Position numbers and translations under genes: made by a program
Shown: positions 9,023-18,006 of the stretch, piece after piece
How positions within the stretch are numbered: position 1 is the stretch's first letter
Layout: each line of letters opens with the position of its first letter
DNA from: Vogesella sp. LIG4
GTDB lineage: Bacteria > Pseudomonadota > Gammaproteobacteria > Burkholderiales > Chromobacteriaceae
Direction of reading: 5' to 3'
DNA: 64,000 nt
Assembly (NCBI RefSeq): GCF_900090205.1
Contig: NZ_LT607802.1
Location: forward strand, 1,651,215 to 1,715,214
Notes under the pieces: generated by a model
What the model was told of the DNA's origin: nothing
The model's input: the letters and a program-made list of their open reading frames with translations, nothing else
The model's database searches: none

Positions 9023-10012
9023 ATGAAACTGTGCGTGATAAACGGGGACGGCATCGGCCGCGAGGTGGTTCCACAGGCGCTGCGGGTGCTGCAAACGCTG
9101 CTGCCGGCGCTGCAAACGGTAGCGGCGGAAGCCGGATGGGACACATTCCGCCAGCACGGCACCGCGCTGCCGGCTGCCACGCTGGCGGCAGCGCGCGACT
9201 GCGGCGCGGTGATCTTCGGAGCGGTGAGTTCGCCGGCGCACAAGGTGGCCGGCTACCGCTCGCCCATCGTGCAGCTGCGCCGCGAGCTGGGCTGCCACGC
9301 CAACCTGCGGCCAACCCTGAGCCTGCCCGGCTGCGGCGTCGACGGCATCGACCTGCTGATCGTGCGCGAGAACACCGAGGACCTGTACATCGGCGAGGAG
9401 CAGTCCGACGGCGACACCGCCTCCGCCATCAAGCGCATCACCCGCGCCGCCTCGCAGCGGGTGGCGCAAAGCGCCTGCGAGCTGGCGGTGGCCGAGGGCC
9501 GGCGGCGGCTTACCATCGTGCACAAGGCCAATATCATGCCGCTCACCGACGGCCTGTTCCGCGACGTGGCGCGTGAGGTGGCGGCCGGCTACCCGCAGCT
9601 GGCGGTGGACGAGCTGCTGGTGGATACCGCCGCGCTGAAGCTGGCGCAGGCGCCGCAGGGCTTCGATATGTTGCTGGCGCCCAATCTGTACGGCGACATC
9701 CTGTCCGACCTGGCGGCGGCGTTCGGCGGCGGCCTGGGCGTGGCCGCCTCGCTGAACCTGGGCGCGCAGGCCGCCATTGCCGAGCCGGTGCATGGCTCGG
9801 CGCCGGACATCGCCGGGCAGGGCATTGCCAACCCGGTGGCCAGCCTGCTGTCGCTGGCCATGCTGCTGCGCCACTGGTGGCGGCTGCCAGAGTTGGCCGC
9901 ACGGCTGGAGCAGGCGGTGCGCGCCACGCTGGCGGCCGGCACCCGCACGCCGGATCTGGGCGGCAGTGCCGGTACGGTCAGCTTTTGCGATGCAGTGATT
10001 GCGCGGCTGTAG
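9023..10012 (+). CDS. Homoisocitrate/isocitrate/isopropylmalate dehydrogenase family protein
   Basis: NAD(P)-dependent beta-decarboxylating dehydrogenase of the IDH/IMDH/HICDH family, 329 aa. Seen: NGDGIG at the N-terminus, RSPIVQLRREL (substrate-contact helix), LLIVRENTEDLYIG, the Lys in VHKANIMPLTDGLF, YGDILSDLAAA with the two metal-binding Asp, and EPVHGSAPDIAGQGIANP. The RSPIVQLRR helix and PLTDGLF stretch look closest to homoisocitrate dehydrogenase, not leuB or icd, but no lysine-pathway or leucine genes adjoin it. The usual metal-site neighbour VDN is VDT here. True substrate (tartrate/malate-type is also possible) is unknown. Confidence 0.75.
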   Translation: MKLCVINGDGIGREVVPQALRVLQTLLPALQTVAAEAGWDTFRQHGTALPAATLAAARDCGAVIFGAVSSPAHKVAGYRSPIVQLRRELGCHANLRPTLSLPGCGVDGIDLLIVRENTEDLYIGEEQSDGDTASAIKRITRAASQRVAQSACELAVAEGRRRLTIVHKANIMPLTDGLFRDVAREVAAGYPQLAVDELLVDTAALKLAQAPQGFDMLLAPNLYGDILSDLAAAFGGGLGVAASLNLGAQAAIAEPVHGSAPDIAGQGIANPVASLLSLAMLLRHWWRLPELAARLEQAVRATLAAGTRTPDLGGSAGTVSFCDAVIARL

Positions 10013-10045
10013 GGCGGGTTGAGCCCGCGGTTCATACCCGCGTGG
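10009..10045 (+). repeat. Intergenic repeat R3, partial copy
   Basis: GTAGGGCGGGTTGAGCCCGC followed by GGTTCATACCCGCG, beginning in the stop codon of the dehydrogenase. It matches arms of R3 at 4554-4635 and 37657-37744 but lacks the GTTGGCCGCA word. Confidence 0.5.
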
Positions 10046-10071
10046 CTGGCCGGCAGCGTACCCGCGCCACT

Positions 10072-10086
10072 GCGACAAGGTGTCGC
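10072..10086. promoter_or_regulatory. Candidate RegA/RegR-type box upstream of regBA
   Basis: GCGAC-N5-GTCGC (10072-10086) is a perfect dyad about 170 nt before the regB start. It fits the RegA-type half-site pattern GCGNC/GNCGC and 13 of 15 positions of the RegR box as I recall it, which suggests autoregulation. The adjoining bases extend the dyad to 7 bp (TGCGACA/TGTCGCA). Confidence 0.45.
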
Positions 10087-10256
10087 ATTCCGCCGTCGCC
10101 GGTCACCCGCTACAGTGGCGGCTGCGGGAAGGCGTTCCCGCGCTCCAAGCGAACTGCCTGCCGCCCGCCTGTCGGGCGGCTTGTTTTTGCCGTGCGACAA
10201 AATGCCGCAAGCGGCAGTGGCAGTACTCGCGCAGCGGCAATGCTAAAGTGCCGGCC

Positions 10257-11525
10257 ATGACTTCCCCTGTTTCCCCTTTCCTGTCTGCCGGCCGGCTGGA
10301 GGCCGTGTCGCAGCGGCTGTACCTGCTGCGCTGGGCCATGCTGGGCAGCGCGCTATTGCTGCTGTTGCTGGCGTTTGCCCGCCAGCTGCAGCTGCCGTGG
10401 CTGCTGCTGTGGCAGGCGCTGACCACGCTGGCGCTGCTCAACCTGTCGCTGCCCTGGCTGGCGCGGCGCGCGCTCGGCCCGCGGCAGTTGCTGGCGCTGG
10501 GGCTGGCCGGCGATGTGCTGGTGCTGACCGAGCTGCTGGCGTTCAGCGGCGGTGCGGCCAACCCCTTGGCCTCGCTGTACCTGCTGCCGGTGCTGTTCGG
10601 CGCCTTGCTGCTGCCGGCGCGGCAGGCCTGGGGCCTGGCGCTGGCCAGCCTGGGCGCCTACGCGCAGCTGTTCGCCTGGCATCTGCCCTGGCCGCTGGCC
10701 GGCGACGATGCCGCCTACGCTTTCCGCCTGCACCAGGTCGGCATGTGGCTGACCTTCGCCGTGTCGGTGTTGCTGCTGACGCTGTTCGTGTCCTACCTGG
10801 TGGCGCAGTTGCAGCAGCGCGAGGCGGCGCTGGCGGCGGCGCGCGAAGCACAACTGCGCAACGAACAGCTGGTAGGGCTGGGGGTGCAGGCCGCGGCGGC
10901 GGCGCACATGCTGTCCACCCCGCTGGGCACGCTGACCCTGCTGTGCGACGAGATGCTGCACGACGCCAGCGGCGCGCAGCGCGACGACCTGCTGCTGATG
11001 CAGCGTCAGCTGCAGCTGTGCCGTGAGGCGCTGGTGCAGTTGCGTGCCGGCAGCAGCGGCGAGGGCGAAGTGCTGCCGGTGTGCCGCCAGCTGGAACTGC
11101 AGCTGCAGGGCTGGCACAGCACACGGCCGCAGGTGCGGCTGCTGCGGCTTGGCCTGCTGGAAGGCGGCCCGGCACTGCGGCTGGATGCACGCTTCTGGCC
11201 GGCGCTGTTCAACCTGCTCAACAACGCTGCCGATGCCGCCGGTAGCGGCGCGGCTGACAGCTGCGAGGTGGAGCTGAGCGTGGCGGTGGAGGGTGCCTGG
11301 CTGCGGCTGGATATCCACAACCGCCGCGGCAGCCTGAGCGCGGCGCAGCTGCAGCAGGCCGGCTTGGCGCCGCTGGATTCCGGCAAGCCGGCCGGGCTGG
11401 GCCTGGGCGTGCTGCTGTCGCATGCCACGCTGTCGCAGCTGGGTGGCGAACTGAAACTCGACAACGACCCGGCCGGCGGGGTGCGCGCCATCGTGCGCTT
11501 GCCGCTGGACGGGCAAAGCGGATAG
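10257..11525 (+). CDS. regB: Redox-sensing histidine kinase, RegB/PrrB/RoxS family
   Basis: Membrane kinase that senses the quinone pool and phosphorylates RegA to tune respiration, carbon and nitrogen metabolism. The 422-aa protein has an N-terminal bundle of about six membrane segments holding the quinone-site motif GGAANPLASLYLLP (about residue 97), the H-box AAAAHMLSTPLGTL (His near 217), a Cys in LCREAL that could match the redox Cys of RegB, and an ATPase domain with NLLNNAADAA and GLGLGVLLSH. I start at 10257, where hydrophobic sequence soon begins, since the open frame upstream is unlike the family. It precedes regA by 3 nt. Confidence 0.85.
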   Translation: MTSPVSPFLSAGRLEAVSQRLYLLRWAMLGSALLLLLLAFARQLQLPWLLLWQALTTLALLNLSLPWLARRALGPRQLLALGLAGDVLVLTELLAFSGGAANPLASLYLLPVLFGALLLPARQAWGLALASLGAYAQLFAWHLPWPLAGDDAAYAFRLHQVGMWLTFAVSVLLLTLFVSYLVAQLQQREAALAAAREAQLRNEQLVGLGVQAAAAAHMLSTPLGTLTLLCDEMLHDASGAQRDDLLLMQRQLQLCREALVQLRAGSSGEGEVLPVCRQLELQLQGWHSTRPQVRLLRLGLLEGGPALRLDARFWPALFNLLNNAADAAGSGAADSCEVELSVAVEGAWLRLDIHNRRGSLSAAQLQQAGLAPLDSGKPAGLGLGVLLSHATLSQLGGELKLDNDPAGGVRAIVRLPLDGQSG

Positions 11526-11528
11526 CGC

Positions 11529-12053
11529 ATGAACAGCATCCTGATCATCGACGACGACGCCACCTTTGCCACGGTGCTGGCGCGTAGCCTGGCCCGCCGT
11601 GGCTTGACCGTGACGCATGTCGCCAGCGCAGCGGCGGCGCTGGACGCGCTGCAAGCGGCGCCGGACGGCATCATCCTCGACCTCAACCTGGCCGGCGACA
11701 GCGGCCTGCGCCTGCTGCCGCAGCTGCTGGCCGCCGCGCCGGCGGCGCGGGTGCTGGTGCTCACCGGCTATGCCAGCATTGCCACCGCGGTGGAGGCGGT
11801 GAAACTGGGGGCGGTGAACTACCTGGCCAAACCGGCCACGGTGGACGACATCCTGGCGGCGCTGGGGCAGCTTGCGGCCAACCCGGAGGCGCCGCTGGCC
11901 TGCGCGCCGATGTCGCTGAAGCGGGTGAGCTGGGAGTATCTGCAGCGGGTGCTGGCCGAACACGGCGGCAATGTGTCGGCCACCGCGCGGGCGCTGGGCA
12001 TGCACCGGCGCAGCCTGCAGCGGATGCTGGCAAAACGGCCGGTAAAGGAATGA
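11529..12053 (+). CDS. regA: Response regulator RegA/PrrA/RoxR
   Basis: Partner of RegB. The 174-aa protein has a receiver domain (acidic D8-D9-D10, phospho-acceptor D51 in ILDLNL, Lys in LAKPATVDD) and a C-terminal Fis-type HTH (GNVSATARALGMHRRSLQRML, about 147-167), which is the exact RegA build. Codons for LAAN at 11871-11882 are CTT GCG GCC AAC and spell the dispersed word in reverse. It forms a two-gene operon with regB and ends in a hairpin terminator. Confidence 0.88.
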   Translation: MNSILIIDDDATFATVLARSLARRGLTVTHVASAAAALDALQAAPDGIILDLNLAGDSGLRLLPQLLAAAPAARVLVLTGYASIATAVEAVKLGAVNYLAKPATVDDILAALGQLAANPEAPLACAPMSLKRVSWEYLQRVLAEHGGNVSATARALGMHRRSLQRMLAKRPVKE

Positions 12054-12225
12054 ACGGCAGCGCTGCGAGCGTACGCAACGTTACCTAAGTACCTGATGAA
12101 GCAATGGACAAGCTAGAGCAATTACGCTAAATTGTGCAGCGCACTCAAACCGAAAGGTTTTTGTGGTGTTAGCCCCTCGAAGCATCTGCCGGCCCCTCGC
12201 CGGTGTGATGTTTCTTCCTCGTGTT

Positions 12226-12258
12226 GGCCCCTGTGGAAACCCTCAGGGGATTTTTTTT
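12226..12258 (+). terminator. Intrinsic terminator after regA
   Basis: CCCCTG and CAGGGG arms (within 12230-12250) are followed by eight T residues. The T-run lies over the last codons of the convergent minus-strand gene, so the two 3' ends share it. The 170 nt before it (12054-12225) show a GCCGGCCCCTCGCCGG hairpin and no gene. Confidence 0.65.
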
Positions 12259-14696
12259 GCCTGCTCGCCGGGCGTATCCCCGCCACCATTGCGCTGCTCC
12301 CAGTCGGCCAGGTAGGCCACCAGCGCGTCCGGCGCCAGCGGTCTGGCAAACAGGTAGCCCTGCGCGGTGTCGCAGCCGATCTTGGACAGGAAGTTCGCCT
12401 GTTCCGCCGTTTCCACCCCCTCGGCAGTGATGCTCAGCATCAGGCTGTGCGCCAGGGTGACGATGGCGCGGCAGATGGCGCAGTCGCGCACCGCTTCCGG
12501 GGTGTCCTTCACGAAGGAGCGGTCTATCTTCAGCCGGTCTATGGTCAGGTGCTTGAGCAGTGCCATCGAGGAATAGCCGGTGCCGAAGTCGTCGATGGCG
12601 ATGCTCACCCCCAGCGCCTTCAATTCGCCCAGCACCCGCTGGCTGTCTTCCATGATCTGCAGCGTGCTCTCGGTGACTTCCAGCTCCAGCAGGTGCGGGT
12701 ACAGCCCGGTTTCCAGCAGGATCAGCCCCACCCGCCGCACGAAATCCGGCGCCGCGAACTGCCGTGCCGACACGTTCACCGCCACCCGCAGCGGCAGCTG
12801 GTAGCGTTCCTGCCACTCGCAGGCCTGGGTGCAGGCGCTGCGCAGCACCCACTCGCCGATGTCGTGGATCAGCCCGCATTCCTCCGCCACCGGAATGAAC
12901 TGGTCCGGCATGATCAGCTGCTCGCCGTCGCGCCAGCGCACCAGCGCCTCGAAGCCGGCCAGCGCGTCATCGCCCAGCGTCACCAGCGGCTGGTAATGCA
13001 GCTCGAAGGACTGGCGGCGCACCGCCTGGCGCAGATGCTGCTCGGTCTGCATGCGCAGCCGTACCTTGTCGGCCATGCCGTCGTTGAACAGGCACCAGCG
13101 GCGCTTGCCCTGGATCTTGGCCTCGTACATGGCGCTGTCGGCGGCGCGCAGCAGCTTGTCGATTTCCTGGCCGTTATGCGGGAACAGCGCAATGCCGATG
13201 CTGCAGCTGATCACCACCGGCTCGTCGGTGAGCAGGATGGGCTCTTCCAGCCGGTTGATCAGCCGGTTGGCCAGCTGGATGCATTCGTTCTCGCCGCTGC
13301 CGGGGCAGACGATGAAGAATTCGTCGCCGCCGAAGCGGGTGGCCAGGTCGCCGCGGCGGATGGTTTCCTTGATGCGCGCCGCCACGATCTGCAGCAGGCG
13401 GTCGCCGGCGGCATGGCCCAGGCTGTCGTTCACCAGCTTGAAGCCATCCAGGTCGATGAACACCAGGCCCAGCGGCTGCTGGTGGCACAGCGCGCGGTCC
13501 AGCTCCACTTCCAGCTGCTCCTGCAGCAGGTGGCGGTTGCCCAGGCCGGTGAGCGCGTCGTGAAACGCCATGTGGTTGAGTTCGCGCTGCGCATTGTGGA
13601 TGCCGGAGATATCCGAGCAGGCAATGATGAAGTGCGACAGCTGCTGGTATTCGTCGTGCACCGCGCAGATGTGCTCCCACACCGGGAACAGCTCGCCGCC
13701 GTTGCGCCGGCACAGGATCTCGCCGTTCCACAGGCCGTTGATCTGTTCGGCCAGTTGCAGGTAGAACTCGCCGCTGTGGCGGCGCTCGTGCAGCAGCTCG
13801 TCGATATCCTGCCCCATCACCTCGGCAAAGCCGTAGCCGGTCATGCGCAGAAAGGCCGGGTTGACGATCTGTATCGTCCGCTGCGGCGACACGATGGCAA
13901 TGCCCTCGGCGGTGGTGTGGAACACCGCGCTGGCCTGGCGCAGTTTTTCTTCCATCTGCACCCGCTCGGTCACGTCACGCAGCACGCCCACCAGCTTGGT
14001 CTGGCCCTGGTTCTGCCCCTGGAACTGCTTGGCATTCAGCTCCACCCACGCCGCTTCGCCGTCCGGGCGCTGCATGCTGGCTACCATTTCCACCTGGCCG
14101 CGCTGCTGCAGCATGGTCAGCAGCTTATCGCGGTCGTTCTTGGCCAGCAGGCGCATGAACGACGGCGCGTTGTCGCGCAGGGTGCCGGGGTGGATGCCGG
14201 TGAGCTGCTGGAGATGCCCCTGGCTGAAGAAGGTGGATTGCTGGTCGTCCCATTCCCAGATGCCCAGCTTGGCGGTGTCGATGGCCATCTGCAGCCGGCG
14301 GTGCTGGTCGCGGGTTTCCGCCTCGGCGGCGCGGCAGGAAAACGCCATGCGCAGCGTGGCGTTCAGTTCGCGCAGCTCGAAGGGCTTGAGCAGGTAGCCG
14401 TAGGGGGCGCTTTCCTCTGCCGCCTTGAGGGTGTTTTCCTCGGCGTAGGCGGTCAGGAACACCACCGGGATGTCCAGCTCCTGGCGCAGCACGGCGGCGG
14501 CCTCGGTGCCGCTCATCTCGCCATCCAGGTGGATGTCCATCAGGGTGAGGTCAGGGCGCAGCTCGCGGGCGCGGGCGATGGCGCGCTCGCCGGAGGCGCT
14601 GATGTCCACCACCTCGAAGCCCAGGCTGCGGATGCACTCCTTCAGGTCCAGCGCCACGATGCGCTCGTCTTCCACGATCTGTATGCGGTGGCTCAT
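12243..14696 (-). CDS. Response regulator with PAS-PAS-GGDEF-EAL output
   Basis: 817-aa c-di-GMP enzyme driven by phosphorylation. Order: receiver (1-125, phospho-Asp D54 in LMDIHL, Lys in LLKPFE), two PAS domains (about 135-385), GGDEF with intact FGGDEF and an RRGD inhibitory site just before it, and EAL with FEALVRW, NVSARQF, IDDFGTGYSS, LKIDRSFV and AEGVETAEQ. All catalytic residues look intact, so it may both make and break c-di-GMP. I start at 14696 (MSHRIQIVEDER); the frame is open to 15434 but that part only shadows the kinase. Four-base overlap with the kinase upstream marks them as partners. Confidence 0.9.
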   Translation of the reverse strand: MSHRIQIVEDERIVALDLKECIRSLGFEVVDISASGERAIARARELRPDLTLMDIHLDGEMSGTEAAAVLRQELDIPVVFLTAYAEENTLKAAEESAPYGYLLKPFELRELNATLRMAFSCRAAEAETRDQHRRLQMAIDTAKLGIWEWDDQQSTFFSQGHLQQLTGIHPGTLRDNAPSFMRLLAKNDRDKLLTMLQQRGQVEMVASMQRPDGEAAWVELNAKQFQGQNQGQTKLVGVLRDVTERVQMEEKLRQASAVFHTTAEGIAIVSPQRTIQIVNPAFLRMTGYGFAEVMGQDIDELLHERRHSGEFYLQLAEQINGLWNGEILCRRNGGELFPVWEHICAVHDEYQQLSHFIIACSDISGIHNAQRELNHMAFHDALTGLGNRHLLQEQLEVELDRALCHQQPLGLVFIDLDGFKLVNDSLGHAAGDRLLQIVAARIKETIRRGDLATRFGGDEFFIVCPGSGENECIQLANRLINRLEEPILLTDEPVVISCSIGIALFPHNGQEIDKLLRAADSAMYEAKIQGKRRWCLFNDGMADKVRLRMQTEQHLRQAVRRQSFELHYQPLVTLGDDALAGFEALVRWRDGEQLIMPDQFIPVAEECGLIHDIGEWVLRSACTQACEWQERYQLPLRVAVNVSARQFAAPDFVRRVGLILLETGLYPHLLELEVTESTLQIMEDSQRVLGELKALGVSIAIDDFGTGYSSMALLKHLTIDRLKIDRSFVKDTPEAVRDCAICRAIVTLAHSLMLSITAEGVETAEQANFLSKIGCDTAQGYLFARPLAPDALVAYLADWEQRNGGGDTPGEQAKKIP

Positions 14697-16498
14697 GGCG
14701 TTTCTCCCGCCGCCAGCGAGGGAAAGTGCACCACGAAGCGGGTGCCCTGCTGCGGCTGGCTGTGTACCGTCAGCCGGCCCTGCAGCTGGTCGGCCAGCAT
14801 GGGCAGCAGCTGGAAGCCCAGGGTGCGGCTTTCGCCCAGCTCCACGCCGGCGGGAAGGCCCACGCCGTCGTCGGCCACTTCCAGGCTGTTGTCCGGGCTG
14901 CCCGGCTGCAGCTGCAGCCGCAGCGTGCCCTGTTCGCGCCCGGCAAAGGCGTGCTTGAAGGCATTGGTGACGATCTCGTTCACCAGCAGCCCCAGCGGAA
15001 TGCTCTGCTGCAGCTCCAGGAACACTTCCTCCGGTGGCGGCGCGAACTGCACCGAGATCTTGCGGTTGTCGGCAAAGGAGTGCTGCAGCAGCATCAGCAA
15101 TCGCTCCAGGTAGGTGGTGAGCGGCACGCGCGAGAAGTCGCTGCGTTCGTACAGCAGCTGGTGGATCAGTGCCATCGATTTGACGTGGTTCTGGCTTTCC
15201 ACCAGCGCCACGCGCACCGGCGCGGCGGCATTGCGCGCCTGCAGGTTGAGCATGCTGGAGATCACCTGCAGATTGTTTTTCACCCGGTGGTGCACCTCGC
15301 CCAGCAGCACGGTTTTTTCCGCCAGCGCCTTTTCCATGGCCTGCTGCGCCTGGTAGCGCGCGGTGACGTTGGTGATGGAGGCCAGCGTCAGCAGCTGGCC
15401 GTCGATTTCCAGCGGGTTGAGGCCGATCTCGCACGGAAAGCCGGAGCCGTCGCGGCGCAGCGCGAACAGCGGCTTGCGGTTGGCCATGTCGCGGGTGGAG
15501 GGGCTGGCGAAGAAATGCTTCACCAGCGACTGGTGCTGGTTGCGCACGCTGTCCGGCAGCAGGTGTTCGAAGCCCTGGCCGACCAGTTCCTCGCGGGTAT
15601 AGCCGAACAGCTCTTCCATGCGGCCGTTCACCAGCCGGATCACGCCGTGGCGGTCCACCATCATCAGTGCGTCCGGGGTGGCTTCCACTACCTGGCGGAA
15701 GTGGGTTTCGCTCTGGCGCAGCGCGTTTTCGCTGCGGGTGCGGTCACTGACATCGTTGGCCGAACCCACCAGGTGGGTGATCTCGCCGCTGTCGTCGCGC
15801 AGCGGCGCCAGCATGAAGTCCAGCGTCACGCGGCTGTCGTCCAGCATGCGCACGCGGATGTCGCGGCGCACCGTCTCGCCGCTGGCGGCGGTGGCCACCA
15901 CTTCGTGCGCCAGCTGGCGCATTTCCTCGCTGAAGCTCCACCAGAAGGTGTCCCACAGCTTCTGGCCGCGCACGCTGTCCAGGCTGATGCCGGCGGCCTC
16001 CAGCGGGGCGCGGTTCACTTCCAGCACCGTGCCATCCGGCGCCAGCACGCCAACGAAGGTAAACAGCTTGTCCAGCACCCGGCGCACGTGCTGCTCGCTC
16101 TGGCGCAGGCGGCGCTCGGTGTCGCGGGCGTGAGTGACGTCTTCCACCATGGCGACGATGCCGGCGATGCGGCCCTGCTGGAGGTAAGGATGGTAGCTGG
16201 CGTTCCACAGCCGGAAATGGCCGGAGCCCGGCGGCACCTCGGCGCGCGCCTCGAAGTTGCAGCGCGCCTGGCCGCTGGCCATCACGTCGCGCATGATGGC
16301 CTCCAGCCGTTCGCCCACGTCCGGCAGCACGTCGCGCGGGGTGCGGCCCAGGTGATAGGCCACGGGGTGGCCGTTGGAATCGGCCAGCAGCTGGTTGATA
16401 TGGCAGTAGCGCAGCGCCAGATCCAGCACCGCGATGCCGATGGGGGCGCTGTCCAGCAGTGCCGCCAGCAGCGGGTCGCTGGCGAGGGATGAGGTCAT
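14693..16498 (-). CDS. PAS sensor histidine kinase, HisKA_2 type
   Basis: 601-aa kinase without obvious membrane segments, so probably cytosolic. Three PAS-like domains (about 10-125, 140-255, 265-385) precede a HisKA_2 phospho-acceptor helix (LLGEVHHRVKNNLQVISSML, about 405-425) and a HATPase (NEIVTNAFKHAF, DDGVGLPAGV, GFQLLPMLADQL). Its stop overlaps the start of the REC-PAS-PAS-GGDEF-EAL gene (ATGA), so it very likely phosphorylates that protein. Ligand unknown. The 5.1-kb block 11883-17070 is the longest stretch in the window without the dispersed word. Confidence 0.9.
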   Translation of the reverse strand: MTSSLASDPLLAALLDSAPIGIAVLDLALRYCHINQLLADSNGHPVAYHLGRTPRDVLPDVGERLEAIMRDVMASGQARCNFEARAEVPPGSGHFRLWNASYHPYLQQGRIAGIVAMVEDVTHARDTERRLRQSEQHVRRVLDKLFTFVGVLAPDGTVLEVNRAPLEAAGISLDSVRGQKLWDTFWWSFSEEMRQLAHEVVATAASGETVRRDIRVRMLDDSRVTLDFMLAPLRDDSGEITHLVGSANDVSDRTRSENALRQSETHFRQVVEATPDALMMVDRHGVIRLVNGRMEELFGYTREELVGQGFEHLLPDSVRNQHQSLVKHFFASPSTRDMANRKPLFALRRDGSGFPCEIGLNPLEIDGQLLTLASITNVTARYQAQQAMEKALAEKTVLLGEVHHRVKNNLQVISSMLNLQARNAAAPVRVALVESQNHVKSMALIHQLLYERSDFSRVPLTTYLERLLMLLQHSFADNRKISVQFAPPPEEVFLELQQSIPLGLLVNEIVTNAFKHAFAGREQGTLRLQLQPGSPDNSLEVADDGVGLPAGVELGESRTLGFQLLPMLADQLQGRLTVHSQPQQGTRFVVHFPSLAAGETP

Positions 16499-16596
16499 GA
16501 CATGCGGCTCCCGGACGGACTTCTATAAATTCAGGGTAGTCGCAAAGCCCGACAAAACAATGTCATTGCCGCATGTTCATGCGGCAGGCGTGCCGC

Positions 16597-17982
16597 TTAC
16601 AGCCATTTGCCGGGGTTCATGATGCCTTGCGGGTCGATGGCGCGTTTCACGCTGCGCATCAGCGCCAGCGCCGCCGGGTCCTTGTAGCGCGCCAGCCAGT
16701 GGCCCTTGAGCTGGCCCACGCCGTGCTCGGCGGCCAGCGTGCCGCGGTGGCGGTACACATGCTGGTAGACGATGGCGTTCACCGCGTCCTCGTCGTCGAA
16801 CAGCGCGGCATTGCCCGGCCGGGTGTAGCTGATGTTGTAGTGCAGGTTGCCGTCGCCGGCGTGGCCGAAGGCGATGATGCGCACGCCGGGGAAGGCCGCC
16901 TGCAGCGCCGCGTCGCAATCGGCCAGGAAGGCGGGTATTGCCGAGCTGGGCACGCCGATGTCGTGCTTGATGCTGGAGCCGTCGCGCTTCTGCGTTTCCG
17001 ACATGTCCTCGCGCAGCTGCCACAGCCGCACGCGCTCCGCCTCGCTGTGCGCCAGCACGCCGTCGCAAAGGTTGGCCGCATGCGCCAGCCAGCCCTCGAA
17101 CGCCGCCTGCAGCGTGGCCGGCGCACCGCTGTCCGACAGTTCCACCAGCAGCGCCCACGGTGCAAAGAACGGCACCTTACCCGGCTGGTATTTGTCCAGC
17201 AGCCGCTGGCAGGCTTCCGACATCATTTCAAAGGTGGTGAGCCGGTCGCCAAAGGCGTTCTGCAGCGCGGTAAGGGTGGCGATGGCCTGCTCGGCACTGT
17301 CCACCGCCAGCATGGCGGTGGCGCGGGCGGTGGGCTGCGGGTAGAGCTTGAGCGTGGCGGCGGTGATCAGCCCCAGCTGGCCTTCGGCTCCGATGAACAG
17401 CTGCTTCACGTCCAGGCCGCTGGTGTCCTTGCGCAGGCTGGACAGCGCATCCAGCACCGTGCCGTCCGGCAGCACCACCTCCAGCCCCAGCGCCAGCTCG
17501 CGCATGGTGCCGTAGCGCAGCACCGCCAGCCCGCCGGCATTGGTGGCCAGGTTGCCGCCGATCTGGCAGCTGCCTTCCGACGCCAGCGACAGCGGGAACA
17601 GGCAGCCGGCATCCGCCGCCGCCTGCTGCACCGCCGCCAGCGTCATGCCGGCTTCCACGGTGATGGCGCGGCCCGCCACGTCCACCGCGCGCAGCCGGTT
17701 CAGCCGCCGCAGCGCAATCACCAGCTGGCGGCCGCTGCTGTCCGGCGTGGCGGCGCCGCAGGTGGAGGTATTGCCGCCCTGCGGCACGATGGCGAGGTGC
17801 TCCGCCGCGCACAGTTTGACCAGCGCCGCCACCTCGGCAGTGCTGGCCGGCAGCGCCACCGCCAGCGGGCGGCCGTGGTAGCGGCCGCGGTAGTCGGTGA
17901 CGAAGGGCGCCACTTCGTGTTCGGCGGTGAGCAGGTTGGCCGCACCGACGATGGCGGCAAGGCGGGAGACGAGATCGGTCAT
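16597..17982 (-). CDS. FAD-linked oxidase, D-2-hydroxyacid dehydrogenase type
   Basis: 461-aa flavoenzyme of the VAO/PCMH group, related to D-2-hydroxyglutarate and D-lactate dehydrogenases and GlcD. Seen: PCMH FAD-binding half (VPQGGNTSTCGAA, about 65-80; LASEGSCQIGGNLATNAGG, about 130-150) and the C-terminal half with GHAGDGNLHYN and EHGVGQLKG, the His and Glu of the active site. The family passes electrons to quinone or an electron-transfer flavoprotein. No glcE/glcF partners adjoin it, so it acts alone. It runs from its own promoter, in line with the Cys-cluster and GST genes upstream. Confidence 0.85.
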   Translation of the reverse strand: MTDLVSRLAAIVGAANLLTAEHEVAPFVTDYRGRYHGRPLAVALPASTAEVAALVKLCAAEHLAIVPQGGNTSTCGAATPDSSGRQLVIALRRLNRLRAVDVAGRAITVEAGMTLAAVQQAAADAGCLFPLSLASEGSCQIGGNLATNAGGLAVLRYGTMRELALGLEVVLPDGTVLDALSSLRKDTSGLDVKQLFIGAEGQLGLITAATLKLYPQPTARATAMLAVDSAEQAIATLTALQNAFGDRLTTFEMMSEACQRLLDKYQPGKVPFFAPWALLVELSDSGAPATLQAAFEGWLAHAANLCDGVLAHSEAERVRLWQLREDMSETQKRDGSSIKHDIGVPSSAIPAFLADCDAALQAAFPGVRIIAFGHAGDGNLHYNISYTRPGNAALFDDEDAVNAIVYQHVYRHRGTLAAEHGVGQLKGHWLARYKDPAALALMRSVKRAIDPQGIMNPGKWL

Positions 17983-18006
17983 CGCAGGGCTTTCACAGGG
18001 AAAGAG

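Noticed and set aside
12132..15113. Very long plus-strand open frame (993 codons) opposite the GGDEF-EAL gene
   Set aside because: It is an antisense shadow of a high-GC gene: His/Gln/Arg-rich translation and no family motifs.
14697..15434. N-terminal extension of the GGDEF-EAL gene
   Set aside because: It overlaps the kinase gene in another frame and has a low-complexity translation; MSHRIQIVEDER at 14696 is the usual receiver start.
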